Source: Achromobacter anxifer (lineage in GTDB: Bacteria; Pseudomonadota; Gammaproteobacteria; Burkholderiales; Burkholderiaceae_B). Taken from it: 64,000 nucleotides of DNA. Location of the stretch: assembly GCF_903652925.1 (NCBI RefSeq), contig NZ_CAHLAR010000001.1, forward strand, positions 682,001 through 746,000, in the 5' to 3' direction. This document shows positions 50,914 to 60,093 of this stretch, one piece after another. The translations under genes and the position numbers were made by a program. The notes beneath the pieces are model-generated. The model saw only the letters and a list, made by a program, of their open reading frames with translations, was not told where the DNA came from and did not search any database. The number at the start of each line of letters is the position of its first letter. Position 1 is the first letter of the stretch.

Positions 50914-52260
50914 ATGAAGAGGATCGGGATCAAGGTCGTGGCGGGCCTGCTGGCGGCCGCGGGCCTGGCCATAGGCGGCGCGCAGCTGCTGACCGCGAAT
51001 CGCAAGGTCGACGCGGCGGCGTCCGTCGACGTCAACGACAGGCGGCTGGCCGAAGCCGGCGCCTACATCGCGCGCACGGGCGACTGCGTGGCCTGTCACA
51101 GCGTGCCCAATGGCAAGCCCTTCGCGGGCGGCCTGGCGATGCAGACGCCGGTGGGCACCATTTATTCGTCGAACATCACGCCCGACAAGCAGACGGGCAT
51201 CGGCGGCTACAGCTACGCGGATTTCAAGAACGCCGTGCAGCATGGCATCCGCAAGGACGGCACGCCCCTGTATCCGGCCATGCCGTACCCCTCTTACGCG
51301 ATCATGCCGGACGCGGACATCCAGGCGCTCTACGCCTACTTCATGTCGCAGGTCGAGCCGGTTAATCAGCCCAGCGTGGATTCCACCATTCCGTGGCCGC
51401 TGAACATGCGCTGGCCCATGGCCTGGTGGCAGCTGCTGTTCGCGGGCAAGCGCGATTTCGCGGCCCCCGCCGGCGCCGACGAAAAGCTGGTGCGCGGCGC
51501 CTATCTGGTCGAAGGTCCCGGCCATTGTGGCGCCTGCCATACGCCGCGCGGCCTGGCCTACCAGGAACAGGCGCTGTCCCTGGCGGACGGCGAGGCCTTC
51601 CTGACCGGCGCCGTGATCGACGGCTGGCGCGCCAAGAGCCTGCGCGGCGAGGCCCAGGGCCTGCAATCCTGGAGCGCGCAGGACATCGAGATGTTCCTGA
51701 AGACGGGCCGCACCGACAAGGTGGCGGCATTCGGCGCCATGGCCGACGTAGTGGAGCACAGCACGCGCCATTTCACCGATGGCGACATCGCCAGCATCGC
51801 CGCCTACCTGAAGCAGCTGCCCGCCGCGAGCGGCAAGCTCGCCGTCTTTCCGGCCAAGGCAGACAGCACCACGGCTTCCCTGCGCGACGGCCGCTACGAC
51901 ACGCGCGGCGCGGTCATCTACGCGGAGCAATGCGCGGTCTGCCACCGCGCCGACGGGCAGGGCATGCCGCGCATCTTCCCGGCCCTGGCCGGCAATTCGG
52001 CGGTGTTTGCGCAGAACCCGCAATCCATCATCCAGATCACGCTGGAGGGCGGCAGGATGCCGTCCAACGATATGGACGCGATGGCGTTCGCGATGCCGGG
52101 CTTCAAGCACCTGAGCGACCAGGACATCACCGACGTCATCAACTTCATCCGCACGGGATGGACCAACCAGGCGCCCGCCATCGGCGAGAAGGATGTCGCG
52201 CACATCCGCGAGTTCCTGGCCAGCAAGAAGCCGAACATCGGCGGAGGCAAGCATGAGTAA
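50914..52260 (+). CDS. Triheme cytochrome c, alcohol/gluconate dehydrogenase cytochrome subunit type
   Basis: The 448-residue protein has an N-terminal signal or anchor helix (residues 8-24) and three CxxCH heme motifs: CVACH at 58-62, CGACH at 205-209 and CAVCH at 340-344. The spacing and context (GGLAMQTPVGTIYSSNITPD, YPAMPYPSYAIMPDADIQAL) match the triheme cytochrome subunit that feeds electrons from membrane-bound alcohol, aldehyde or gluconate dehydrogenases to quinone or oxidase. No dehydrogenase partner is adjacent. The ATG at 50914 follows ACGGAGGG. It overlaps the next cytochrome gene by 8 bases, so the two act together. Confidence 0.88.
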   Translation: MKRIGIKVVAGLLAAAGLAIGGAQLLTANRKVDAAASVDVNDRRLAEAGAYIARTGDCVACHSVPNGKPFAGGLAMQTPVGTIYSSNITPDKQTGIGGYSYADFKNAVQHGIRKDGTPLYPAMPYPSYAIMPDADIQALYAYFMSQVEPVNQPSVDSTIPWPLNMRWPMAWWQLLFAGKRDFAAPAGADEKLVRGAYLVEGPGHCGACHTPRGLAYQEQALSLADGEAFLTGAVIDGWRAKSLRGEAQGLQSWSAQDIEMFLKTGRTDKVAAFGAMADVVEHSTRHFTDGDIASIAAYLKQLPAASGKLAVFPAKADSTTASLRDGRYDTRGAVIYAEQCAVCHRADGQGMPRIFPALAGNSAVFAQNPQSIIQITLEGGRMPSNDMDAMAFAMPGFKHLSDQDITDVINFIRTGWTNQAPAIGEKDVAHIREFLASKKPNIGGGKHE

Positions 52261-53161
52261 GCACATCAGGATCGCCGCGCTGCTGGCGGCCATGGTCGCC
52301 GTGGGCGGCTGGACCGCTGCCGCGGCGCAGCCCGAGGCCGGGGCGCCGGGCGCGCGCAATACCTTCCAGGTGCTGGATAAGGACGGCAAGCGCCTGCCGG
52401 ACTACACCATCCCCTCGGACACGCAGATCTCGGCCCAGCCCAACGCGGAGCAGATCAACTACGGCAAGCGGCTTTTGACCGAGACGCGCCGCCTGCTGCC
52501 GCAGAACACCGGCGCCAGCATGAATTGCAACAGCTGCCACGTGCAGGGCGGCAAGAAGCCCATGGGCGCACCCTACATCAACACGGTCAACACCTTCCCG
52601 CAGTTCAATCCGCGCGCCAACCGGGTGGTGACGCTGGAGGACCGCATCAACGGTTGCTTCATGCGTTCGATGAACGGCAAGCCGCTGGAGAAGGACTCCG
52701 CGGAAATGAAGGCGATGATCGCCTACATGAAGTGGCTGGCCCAGGACGTGCCGCACGGTGCCCGCGTACAGATCGAGAACGCCTGGCCCATAGACACCAA
52801 GCTGGTGCCCGATCCGGTGCGCGGCAAGAGCTTGTATGCCGCGCAATGCGCGTCCTGCCACGGCGCCAATGGCGAAGGCAAGCGCGACCGCTCGGGCGAC
52901 ATCGCCTTCCCGCCCTTGTGGGGCGACGAGTCCTTCAACATCGGCGCGGGCCTGGCGCGTACCTACAAGGCCGCGGCCTTCATCCGCAACAGCATGCCGG
53001 TGGGCGTGAACACGCACGGCAGCTGGGGCGAGGGGGGCGTGCTGTCCGACCAGGACGCGGTGGACGTGGCCGAGTACTTCACCCACATGCCGCGTCCGGA
53101 CTTCGCCGGCAAGGACAAGGACTGGCCGCAGGGCAAGAAGCCGAAGGACGCGCGCTACTGA
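52253..53161 (+). CDS. TsdA-like diheme cytochrome c
   Basis: The 302-residue secreted protein (signal peptide to about residue 25, AAAA) has two heme motifs, CNSCH at 92-96 and CASCH at 199-203. Between them is LEDRINGCFMRSMNGKPL, with Cys135 at the place where TsdA thiosulfate dehydrogenases carry the heme-ligating Cys. The C-terminal domain has TYKAAAFIRNSMPVG and VAEYFTHMPRPDFAGKDKDW, also TsdA-like. It may oxidise thiosulfate to tetrathionate or the reverse, in the periplasm, passing electrons to the triheme partner. Sulfur chemistry is inferred from family resemblance. Confidence 0.75.
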   Translation: MSKHIRIAALLAAMVAVGGWTAAAAQPEAGAPGARNTFQVLDKDGKRLPDYTIPSDTQISAQPNAEQINYGKRLLTETRRLLPQNTGASMNCNSCHVQGGKKPMGAPYINTVNTFPQFNPRANRVVTLEDRINGCFMRSMNGKPLEKDSAEMKAMIAYMKWLAQDVPHGARVQIENAWPIDTKLVPDPVRGKSLYAAQCASCHGANGEGKRDRSGDIAFPPLWGDESFNIGAGLARTYKAAAFIRNSMPVGVNTHGSWGEGGVLSDQDAVDVAEYFTHMPRPDFAGKDKDWPQGKKPKDARY

Positions 53162-53223
53162 GGCGCGGCGGCCTAGCCTCTACAATCGGCCCTGTCATTC
53201 CCTCCGGCAAGCCAGGGCCGCTC

Positions 53224-54150
53224 ATGGAACTCCGCCAGCTGCGTTACTTCGTCCGCGTCGTGGAAGCGGGCAGCATCGGCCGCGCCGCGCAGTCCATCGG
53301 CATGGTGACCTCCGCGCTCAGCCAGCAGATCAGCCGGCTGGAGGGCGAGCTGTCCACGCGGCTGCTGCGGCGCAGCGCCAGCGGCGTCGAACCCACCGAT
53401 GCGGGCCTGGCGTTCTTCCGCCAGGCGCAGCTGGCCTTGCGCCATGCCGACGACGCCGTGCAGGCCGCGCAGCAGGCCAGGCTGGCCGGCCACGTCAGCG
53501 TGGGCCTGCCGTCCACCACTGCCGCGATCCTGGGCGCGCCCTTCGTGCAGGCCATGAACGAGCGCTATCCGGACATCCGCCTGCACCTGGTGGAAGCCTT
53601 GTCCGGGCATCTCAGCGACATGCTCAACGGCCGCCTGCTGGACCTGGCCATCGTGTTCCAGGCCGAATCCGCGCGGCGCTGGAGCGTCACTCCCCTGTTG
53701 GACGAACCGCTGTTCCTGCTGGCGCGTCCCGGCATGCCGGGATTGCCGGCAGGCGACGCCACGCGCATCGAGGCCATCGCGCACCTGCCGCTGGTCCTGC
53801 CCAGCGGACGCCACGGGTTGCGGGCCCTGGTCAACAACGCGTTTCAGCAGTCGGGCCGCACGCCCCTGGTGACCGTGGAGGTGGACGGCCTGCCGGTGCT
53901 GATGGACGTGGTGCAGCTGGGCCATGTCGCCACCATCCAGCCCAGTTCCGCCATGGCGCGGATCGCGCCGGGCCAGCTGCACATGGCGCGCATCGACGAT
54001 GCGCATCTGTTCCGTCCCAATCTGCTGGCCAGCCTGTCCGAGGACGAGCTCTCGCCCGCGGCGCTGGCCGCGCGCCTGGTGCTGGCGGACGTCTCACGCG
54101 CGCTGGCGCGCGAGGGCAAGTGGCCGGTCGTGGCCCTTCACGATTCATGA
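53224..54150 (+). CDS. LysR-family regulator, TcuR-like
   Basis: The 308-residue protein has the LysR helix-turn-helix at residues ~1-60 (MELRQLRYFVRVVEAGSIGR, SALSQQISRLEGELSTRLLR) and a two-lobed effector-binding domain (~90-300). It lies 77 bases upstream of tcuA on the same strand, so it probably controls tcuAB and the transport gene in response to a tricarboxylate. A TACAAT box lies about 40 bases upstream of the ATG. Confidence 0.85.
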   Translation: MELRQLRYFVRVVEAGSIGRAAQSIGMVTSALSQQISRLEGELSTRLLRRSASGVEPTDAGLAFFRQAQLALRHADDAVQAAQQARLAGHVSVGLPSTTAAILGAPFVQAMNERYPDIRLHLVEALSGHLSDMLNGRLLDLAIVFQAESARRWSVTPLLDEPLFLLARPGMPGLPAGDATRIEAIAHLPLVLPSGRHGLRALVNNAFQQSGRTPLVTVEVDGLPVLMDVVQLGHVATIQPSSAMARIAPGQLHMARIDDAHLFRPNLLASLSEDELSPAALAARLVLADVSRALAREGKWPVVALHDS

Positions 54151-54227
54151 AGACCTGTTGACGCCTGGCTGATATCGGCGGATCGCCCCGCTGGCTACAG
54201 TCTGTTCCTTGGAAGAGGAACGATGGC

Positions 54228-55643
54228 ATGGTCGATGTCTTGGTGGTGGGAGGGGGCAACGCGGCGCTGTGCGCTGCCCTGATGGCGCGCGAGGCAGGCG
54301 CCAGCGTGCTGCTGCTGGAAGCGGCGCCGCGCGAATGGCGCGGCGGTAATTCGCAGCACACGCGCAATCTGCGCTGCATGCACGACGCGCCGCAGGACGT
54401 GCTGGTCGACGCCTACCCCGAGGAAGAGTACTGGCAGGACCTGCTCAAGGTGACGGGCGGACTGACCGACGAGCATCTGGCGCGGCTGGTCATCCGCGAG
54501 TCCTCCACCTGCAGGGACTGGATGCGGCGCCACGGCGTGAACTTCCAGCCGCCGCTGTCCGGCGCGCTGCACGTGGCGCGCACCAATGCCTTCTTCATGG
54601 GCGGGGGCAAGGCCCTGGTCAACGCCTACTACCGCAGCGCCGAGGCGCTGGGCGTCCAGATCCGCTATGACGCGCCGGTCGATGCGCTGGAACTGGACGG
54701 CGGGCGCTTCGTGGCGGCGCGCATCGGCGACGAGCGCATCGAGGCCCGTGCCTGTGTGCTGGCGGCCGGCGGCTTCGAATCCAACCGCGAGTGGATGCGC
54801 GAGGCCTGGGGCCAGAACGAGCGCGGCGAATGGCCGGCCGACAACTTCCTGATCCGCGGCACGCGCTACAACATGGGCGTGCTGCTGAAGTTCATGCTGG
54901 ACGCGGGCGCGGACAGCATCGGCGATCCGTCGCAGTCGCATTGCGTGGCCATCGACGCGCGCGCGCCGCTGTACGACGGCGGCATCTGCACCCGCATCGA
55001 CTGCGTGTCGCTGGGCGTGGTGGTCAACCGGGAGGCCCGGCGCTTCTATGACGAGGGCGAGGATTTCTGGCCCAAGCGCTACGCCATCTGGGGCCGCCTG
55101 ACCGCGATGCAGCCCGGGCAGATCTCCTATTCCATCATCGACGCCAAGGCCGTAGGCCGCTTCATGCCGCCGGTGTTCCCCGGCGTGCAGGCCGACACCT
55201 TGCCCGAACTGGCCGTGAAGCTGGGCCTGGACCCAGCGGCCTTCGAGCAGACCCTGCGCGACTACAACGCGGCCTGCCGCGTCGGCAAGTTCGATCACAC
55301 CGCGCTGGACGACTGCCATACCGAGGGCCTGGAGCCCGCCAAGACGCATTGGGCGCGGCCCATCGATACCGCGCCCTTCTATGGCTACGCCTTGCGGCCC
55401 GGCATCACCTTCACCTACCTGGGCTTGAAGGTGGACGAGACCGCCGCGGTGCGCTTCAACGGCGAGCCCAGCGACAACCTGTTCGTCGCGGGCGAAATGA
55501 TGGCCGGCAACGTGCTGGGCAAGGGCTATACGGCGGGGGTGGGCATGTCCATCGGCACGGCCTTCGGCCGCATCGCCGGCACCCGGGCCGCCGCCGCCGC
55601 GCGCGGCCACAACAACGCGGAAGCACAACATGAAGCAGCTTGA
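54228..55643 (+). CDS. tcuA: FAD-dependent tricarballylate dehydrogenase TcuA
   Basis: The 471-residue flavoprotein starts with the dinucleotide fold [20 protein letters not shown], then [15 protein letters not shown]-binding [20 protein letters not shown] and [12 protein letters not shown]. The C-terminal part has [20 protein letters not shown] and [20 protein letters not shown], typical of TcuA and fumarate reductase/succinate dehydrogenase flavoproteins. TcuA oxidises tricarballylate to cis-aconitate. It overlaps tcuB by 14 bases. Confidence 0.9.
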   Translation: MVDVLVVGGGNAALCAALMAREAGASVLLLEAAPREWRGGNSQHTRNLRCMHDAPQDVLVDAYPEEEYWQDLLKVTGGLTDEHLARLVIRESSTCRDWMRRHGVNFQPPLSGALHVARTNAFFMGGGKALVNAYYRSAEALGVQIRYDAPVDALELDGGRFVAARIGDERIEARACVLAAGGFESNREWMREAWGQNERGEWPADNFLIRGTRYNMGVLLKFMLDAGADSIGDPSQSHCVAIDARAPLYDGGICTRIDCVSLGVVVNREARRFYDEGEDFWPKRYAIWGRLTAMQPGQISYSIIDAKAVGRFMPPVFPGVQADTLPELAVKLGLDPAAFEQTLRDYNAACRVGKFDHTALDDCHTEGLEPAKTHWARPIDTAPFYGYALRPGITFTYLGLKVDETAAVRFNGEPSDNLFVAGEMMAGNVLGKGYTAGVGMSIGTAFGRIAGTRAAAAARGHNNAEAQHEAA

Positions 55644-56841
55644 AGCCCTGGCCCGCGAGGCGCAGTCCTTTTCCGGCTCGGGGCCGGCGATGACGGAACA
55701 AACCATTCAATGGCATGGCTCGAAGCCCCAGTCCGCTGCGCTAACGGACAACGAGGCCGAGGTCGCGCGCGTCATGCAGATTTGCAACGCCTGTCGCTAC
55801 TGCGAAGGCTTTTGCGCGGTGTTTCCCGCCATGACGCGCCGCCTGGAATTCGGCAAAGCCGACATCAACTACCTGGCCAATCTTTGCCATAACTGCGGCG
55901 CCTGTCTGCACGCCTGCCAGTACGCGCCGCCGCACGAGTTTGCGGTGAACGTGCCGCAGGCCATGGCGCGGGTGCGCATGCAGACCTACACCGACTATGC
56001 CTGGCCCGCCGCCCTGGGTTCGCTCTACAAGCGCAACGGCCTGGCGCTGTCCCTGGCCACTGCCGCGGGCCTGGCGCTGTTCCTGGTCCTGGCGGTGCTG
56101 ACGGGGGGCGGGTTATTCCACGAACCCATGGCCGGCAATTTCTACGCGGTGTTCCCGCACAACACGCTGGCGCTGCTGTTCGGCGCGGTGTTCGGCCTGG
56201 CGATGCTGGCCCTGGCGGTGGGCGTGACGCGCTTCTGGCGCGACGTCAGCCCGGGGGCCGCGTCCGGGGCGGCGGTGACCGAGGCTGCGCACGATGCCTT
56301 GCGGTTGCGTTATCTGGACGGCGGCCATGGCAAGGGCTGCAACAACGCGGATGACGCCTTTACGTTGTGGCGCCGGCGCTTCCACCATTTCACGTTCTAC
56401 GGCTTCATGCTGTGCTTCGCCGCTACTTGCGTGGCCACGCTGTACCACTACCTGCTGGGGTGGCAGGCGCCATATCCCTTACTGAGCGCGCCGGTGCTGC
56501 TGGGCACCGCGGGTGGCATCGGCCTGCTGATCGGGCCGGCGGGCCTGCTGTGGCTGAACCTCAAGCGTCATCCGCTGCAGGGCGACGCGGCGCAGAAGCC
56601 CATGGACCGCGGCTTCATCGCGCTGCTGTTCCTGACCAGCGCCACCGGCCTGGCCTTGCTGGCGGGCCGCGACGGCGGGGCGATGGCGCTGCTGCTGGCC
56701 ATCCACCTGGGCGTGGTGATGGCGCTGTTCCTGACGCTGCCCTACGGCAAGTTCGCCCACGGCATCTACCGTTCGGCCGCGCTGTTGAAGTGGGCCATAG
56801 AGAAACGCCAGCCCAACAAGCTGCAACTGGGCTCGGATTGA
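55630..56841 (+). CDS. tcuB: Tricarballylate utilization iron-sulfur/cytochrome protein TcuB
   Basis: The 403-residue protein has two [4Fe-4S] ferredoxin-like motifs ([11 protein letters not shown]...P and [16 protein letters not shown], about residues 52-100) and then four or five membrane helices (about 137-160, 178-197, 258-277, 290-310, 334-370). TcuB re-oxidises the reduced flavin of TcuA and passes electrons to the quinone pool. An internal ATG at 55690 would drop 20 poorly conserved residues and is an alternative start. Strict tcuA-tcuB order and overlap support co-function. Confidence 0.9.
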   Translation: MKQLEALAREAQSFSGSGPAMTEQTIQWHGSKPQSAALTDNEAEVARVMQICNACRYCEGFCAVFPAMTRRLEFGKADINYLANLCHNCGACLHACQYAPPHEFAVNVPQAMARVRMQTYTDYAWPAALGSLYKRNGLALSLATAAGLALFLVLAVLTGGGLFHEPMAGNFYAVFPHNTLALLFGAVFGLAMLALAVGVTRFWRDVSPGAASGAAVTEAAHDALRLRYLDGGHGKGCNNADDAFTLWRRRFHHFTFYGFMLCFAATCVATLYHYLLGWQAPYPLLSAPVLLGTAGGIGLLIGPAGLLWLNLKRHPLQGDAAQKPMDRGFIALLFLTSATGLALLAGRDGGAMALLLAIHLGVVMALFLTLPYGKFAHGIYRSAALLKWAIEKRQPNKLQLGSD

Positions 56842-56915
56842 AGTACCGCGCAGCCGCGCGGCCATGACGGCGTCCGTCGACGGCGCCGCGACCGACAACA
56901 AACCAGGAGACTTCA

Positions 56916-57893
56916 ATGTTCCGTACTTCCCTGCTGGCGCGCGCCGCGCTGGCCGCCTGTCTGCTGCCGGCGCTGCCGGCCGCGCAAGCCCAGTCCTTTC
57001 CCACGAAGCCGATCACGCTGGTCGTGCCGCACTCCGCCGGCGGCACCTCGGACATCCTGGCGCGCACCGTGGCGGCCGAGGCCGCCAGGACGCTGGGCCA
57101 GACCATCGTCATCGACAACAAGGGCGGGGCCAACGGCACCATCGCCGCCAAGCAGGTGGCGACTTCCGCGCCGGACGGCTACACGCTGTTGCTGGCCACC
57201 GCCAGCACGCATGGCATCAATCCGTCCTTGTACTCGCGGATTTCGTATGACGCGGTCAAGGACTTCACGCCGGTGACCTTGCTGGCCACCGTGCCCAACG
57301 TGCTGGTGGTGGGCAAGCAGGTACAGGCCTCCAACGTGGCCGAATTGATCGCCTACATCCAGTCGCAAGGGGACAAGATCAACATGGGTTCTGCCGGCGC
57401 GGGAACGCCTGGCCACCTGGCCGGCGAGATGTTCAAGAGCGCGGCCAAGCTGCGCTTCACGCACATTCCGTACAAGGGCGGCAGTCCCGCCATCACCGAT
57501 CTGATCGGCGGGCAGATCGACTTCATGTTCACCACCATCCCTGGCGTGCTGCCGCACGTGAAGGCCGGCACGCTGCGCGCCCTGGCGGTCACCTCGCCGC
57601 AGCGTTCGCCCGCCATGCCGGACATCCCGACCATGGCGGAATCGGGGTTGCCCGGCTTCCAGGCGGTGTCGTGGCACGGCATCGTCGCTCCGGCCGGCAC
57701 GCCGGACGCCGTGGTCGCCACGCTGAACCAGGCGCTGAGCGGCGCGCTGGCGGCGCCGGCCGTCAAGCAGCGGCTGATGGAGGAGGGCGCGCAGGCCTCC
57801 AGCCTGAACACGGCGGCGTTTGGAGCCTTCATCCAGAGCGAGATCGCGGCCTGGGCCAAGGCCGTCAAGGACTCGGGCGCCACGGCGAACTGA
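56916..57893 (+). CDS. Bug-family tricarboxylate solute-binding protein
   Basis: The 325-residue protein has a signal peptide (to AQAQ, residue ~26) and the Bug/TctC pattern: FPTKPITLVVPHSAGGTSDI, NKGGANGTIAAKQVA, SRISYDAVKDFTPVTLLATV, GTPGHLAGEMFKSAAKLRFT and PYKGGSPAITDLIGGQIDFM. Bug proteins capture carboxylates in the periplasm for TctAB-type transporters, which are not encoded here. The position behind tcuAB suggests it binds tricarballylate or a related acid. Large Bug families are typical of Bordetella and Achromobacter. Confidence 0.92.
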   Translation: MFRTSLLARAALAACLLPALPAAQAQSFPTKPITLVVPHSAGGTSDILARTVAAEAARTLGQTIVIDNKGGANGTIAAKQVATSAPDGYTLLLATASTHGINPSLYSRISYDAVKDFTPVTLLATVPNVLVVGKQVQASNVAELIAYIQSQGDKINMGSAGAGTPGHLAGEMFKSAAKLRFTHIPYKGGSPAITDLIGGQIDFMFTTIPGVLPHVKAGTLRALAVTSPQRSPAMPDIPTMAESGLPGFQAVSWHGIVAPAGTPDAVVATLNQALSGALAAPAVKQRLMEEGAQASSLNTAAFGAFIQSEIAAWAKAVKDSGATAN

Positions 57894-57920
57894 GGCCGAG
57901 GGTGTGGCGGGGCAGTGTCC

Positions 57921-57926
57921 TAGAAT
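57921..57926 (+). promoter_or_regulatory. Possible -10 box of a leaderless transcript
   Basis: TAGAAT lies six bases before the ATG at 57932, with no ribosome site between. Transcription would start near the ATG, similar to the arrangement at 22602-22614. No clear -35 element. Confidence 0.3.
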
Positions 57927-57931
57927 GGCGC

Positions 57932-58495
57932 ATGCTCATGACTGCCCTGCTCACCATGCTGGCCCTGGCAACAGGCAACGCGGCCGCCTTTGAACTGTCC
58001 TGCTTCTATTCGGACAAGACCGACGAGGGCGTGTTCGACAACGCGGAACATTGCGCCCGCGAGGAAGGCGGCGGCATCGTCTTCAATCCCGACATCCTGC
58101 GCCGCATGCGGTTCGGCTCCGATGGCCTGGCGCCCGCGGCTGTCGCCGGCTGGCGTTGGGTGCGGCCGGATGGCCGGTCGGTGTCCGTGATTACCTACGA
58201 CAACGGCCCGGACGAGTTCGAGGAAGGGCTGGCGCGCGGGCGCAGGCCGGAAGGCATGGCCTACTACGACAAGCAGCTGAACCTGGCGCTGGCCACTTCC
58301 TATGCGTGGGCCGAGCCTTTCAGCGGCGGCCTGGCCGCGGTCTGCAGCCATTGCGTCAGCGTGCCGGATGGCGAGCATTCCGTGATGGTAGGCGGCGACT
58401 GGGGCGCCATCGACCGCAAGGGCGCCCTGGCGCTGCCCCTGCGGCCGGACGCGGCGTCCTTGCGCAGGGACCTGGAGGCCGCGAGAAAGCGCTGA
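57932..58495 (+). CDS. Secreted WG-repeat protein
   Basis: The 187-residue protein has a signal peptide (residues 1-17, ending AAA) and a C-terminal WG-type repeat: FSGGLAAVCSHCVSVPDGEH then GGDWGAIDRKGALAL. A longer in-frame extension upstream is arginine-rich and non-homologous, so the ATG at 57932 is used. A second ATG two codons later is possible. Function unknown; WG repeats occur in secreted or surface proteins. Confidence 0.65.
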   Translation: MLMTALLTMLALATGNAAAFELSCFYSDKTDEGVFDNAEHCAREEGGGIVFNPDILRRMRFGSDGLAPAAVAGWRWVRPDGRSVSVITYDNGPDEFEEGLARGRRPEGMAYYDKQLNLALATSYAWAEPFSGGLAAVCSHCVSVPDGEHSVMVGGDWGAIDRKGALALPLRPDAASLRRDLEAARKR

Positions 58496-58500
58496 GCGAC

Positions 58501-58521
58501 GCGGGCGGATCAGCCGCCCGC
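58501..58521. terminator. Bidirectional hairpin between convergent genes
   Basis: Arms GCGGGCGG / CCGCCCGC with a 5-base loop lie between the WG-repeat gene and the leftward MocR gene, overlapping the latter's last codons. Position suggests a shared terminator; there is no T-run. Confidence 0.45.
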
Positions 58522-59922
58522 CAGCAGCTTGCCCAGCGTCGCCATGCCTTGCTCCATCTCCGGATTCCAGGGATGGCCGCCGTTCAAACGCAAGAAATTG
58601 CCGAAGCCGCCGGATGCCGAAAACAGCGGGCCCGGGGCGATGCTGATGCCGTGCCCCAGCGCGGCGCGGTGCACCTTGAGCGTGTCGATATGGGCCGGCA
58701 GTTCCACCCACACGAAGTAGCCGCCCAGCGGCCGCGTGGCGCGCGTGCCCTTGGGGAAGTAGCGGGCGATGGCTTGCAGCAGTTCGGCTTGCTGCTGGGC
58801 CAGCGCCTGGCGGAATTGCCGCAGGTGGCGGTCGAAGCCGCCTTTTTCCAGATAGGCGGCAATGGCGGCCTGGGTGGGCGCGGCGGTCGCAAGGCTGGTG
58901 GTGAGCTTGTTGCGCATGATGCGCCGCGTGTAGCGGCCGGCGGCCACCCAGCCCACGCGGTAGCCGGGCGCCAGGGTCTTGGAGAACGACGAGCAGTGCA
59001 TCACGATGCCGTCGCGGTCGTAGGCCTTGGCGGGGCGCGGCCGCTGCTCGCCGAAGTACAGTTCGCCGTAGACGTCGTCCTCGATCAGGGCCACGTCGTG
59101 GCTGGCCAGCAGGCGCACCAGCGCTTCCTTCTTGTCGTCCGGCATCAGGCTGCCCAGCGGATTCTGGAAGGTGGTCATGAGCCAGCAGGCCTTGGGACGA
59201 TGGCGCAGGATGGCCTGCTCCAGCGCCTGCAGGTCTATGCCCTCGCGCGGATGCGTGGCGACTTCGATGGCGTGCAGGTGGTTGCGCTCCAGCGATTGCA
59301 GCGCGGCGTAGAAGGTCGGGGATTCCACGATCACCGCATCGCCGGGGTTCGTGACCGCGGCCAGGCTCAGGTTCAGCGCGTCCAGCGCGCCGTTGGTGAT
59401 GATGATGTCGTCCACCGGCACCGACATGCCGTCGGCCAGATACCGCAGCGCGATGGCGCGGCGCAGCGCCGCATCGCCGGGGCTGAGGTCGTCGATGGAG
59501 CCCCAGGGATCCAGGCGCTGCACCGTGGAGGCCATGAACTTGGCCAGCCGTCCGTAGGGCAGCAGCGACGGGTTGGGAAAGGCCGAGCCGAAGGGCAGCA
59601 TGTCGCGGCGCAGGGTGGCGTTGAGCACCTGCAGCACGTTGTCGCTGACGTCCACGGGATGGCGGCCCGCGCTGGCGCTGGACAGACCGTCCAGTTCGGG
59701 CAGTGCTGCGTGCGGCGCGCGCAGCACGTAGTAGCCGGAGCGGTCGCGCGCGCGGATCAGGCCGCGCGCTTCCAGCAGGTAGTAGGCCTTGAACACCGTC
59801 GACGGGCTGACCCCGCGGCTGGCGCTGGTCTGCCGTACCGAGGGCAGGCGGTCGCCCGCCTGCAGCAGGCCCGATCGGATCGAGGCGGTGATTTCTTCTG
59901 TCAGCCGTTCATAGCGCTTCAT
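58510..59922 (-). CDS. MocR-type GntR/aminotransferase regulator
   Basis: The 470-residue protein has a GntR winged helix at residues ~1-70 (YERLTEEITASIRSGLLQAG, VSPSTVFKAYYLLEARGLIR) and a fold-type I aminotransferase domain (~95-465). The PLP lysine is in SSFSKTLAPGYRVGW. MocR proteins use the aminotransferase domain as an effector sensor for amino acid or vitamin B6 metabolism. The target is not evident; the gene reads leftward, after the cioAB genes. Confidence 0.9.
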   Translation of the reverse strand: MKRYERLTEEITASIRSGLLQAGDRLPSVRQTSASRGVSPSTVFKAYYLLEARGLIRARDRSGYYVLRAPHAALPELDGLSSASAGRHPVDVSDNVLQVLNATLRRDMLPFGSAFPNPSLLPYGRLAKFMASTVQRLDPWGSIDDLSPGDAALRRAIALRYLADGMSVPVDDIIITNGALDALNLSLAAVTNPGDAVIVESPTFYAALQSLERNHLHAIEVATHPREGIDLQALEQAILRHRPKACWLMTTFQNPLGSLMPDDKKEALVRLLASHDVALIEDDVYGELYFGEQRPRPAKAYDRDGIVMHCSSFSKTLAPGYRVGWVAAGRYTRRIMRNKLTTSLATAAPTQAAIAAYLEKGGFDRHLRQFRQALAQQQAELLQAIARYFPKGTRATRPLGGYFVWVELPAHIDTLKVHRAALGHGISIAPGPLFSASGGFGNFLRLNGGHPWNPEMEQGMATLGKLLAGG

Positions 59923-59949
59923 GGGCGGGTCCGTTTGCGTGGGTCGTAT

Positions 59950-60093
59950 TCAGGTCGACATGCCGATGGATCTCATCACCAGGCGCAGTGCGTAGGCCGC
60001 CACGCCCAGCGCCGCGACGCTGCATGCCCAGATCATCGCCAGCCAGAGCAGGCGGCTGCGCCACGAGGGCAGGGAGGGTTGGGAGCCGTTCAT
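59950..60093 (-). CDS. DUF2474 small subunit of the bd oxidase
   Basis: A 47-residue protein with one membrane helix (LLWLAMIWACSVAALGVAAYALRL region, about 15-38, preceded by SWRSRL). It starts at the stop codon of cydB (TGATG). Small proteins of the CydX/DUF2474 type stabilise the heme-bearing part of bd oxidases. Easily missed because of its size. Confidence 0.8.
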   Translation of the reverse strand: MNGSQPSLPSWRSRLLWLAMIWACSVAALGVAAYALRLVMRSIGMST

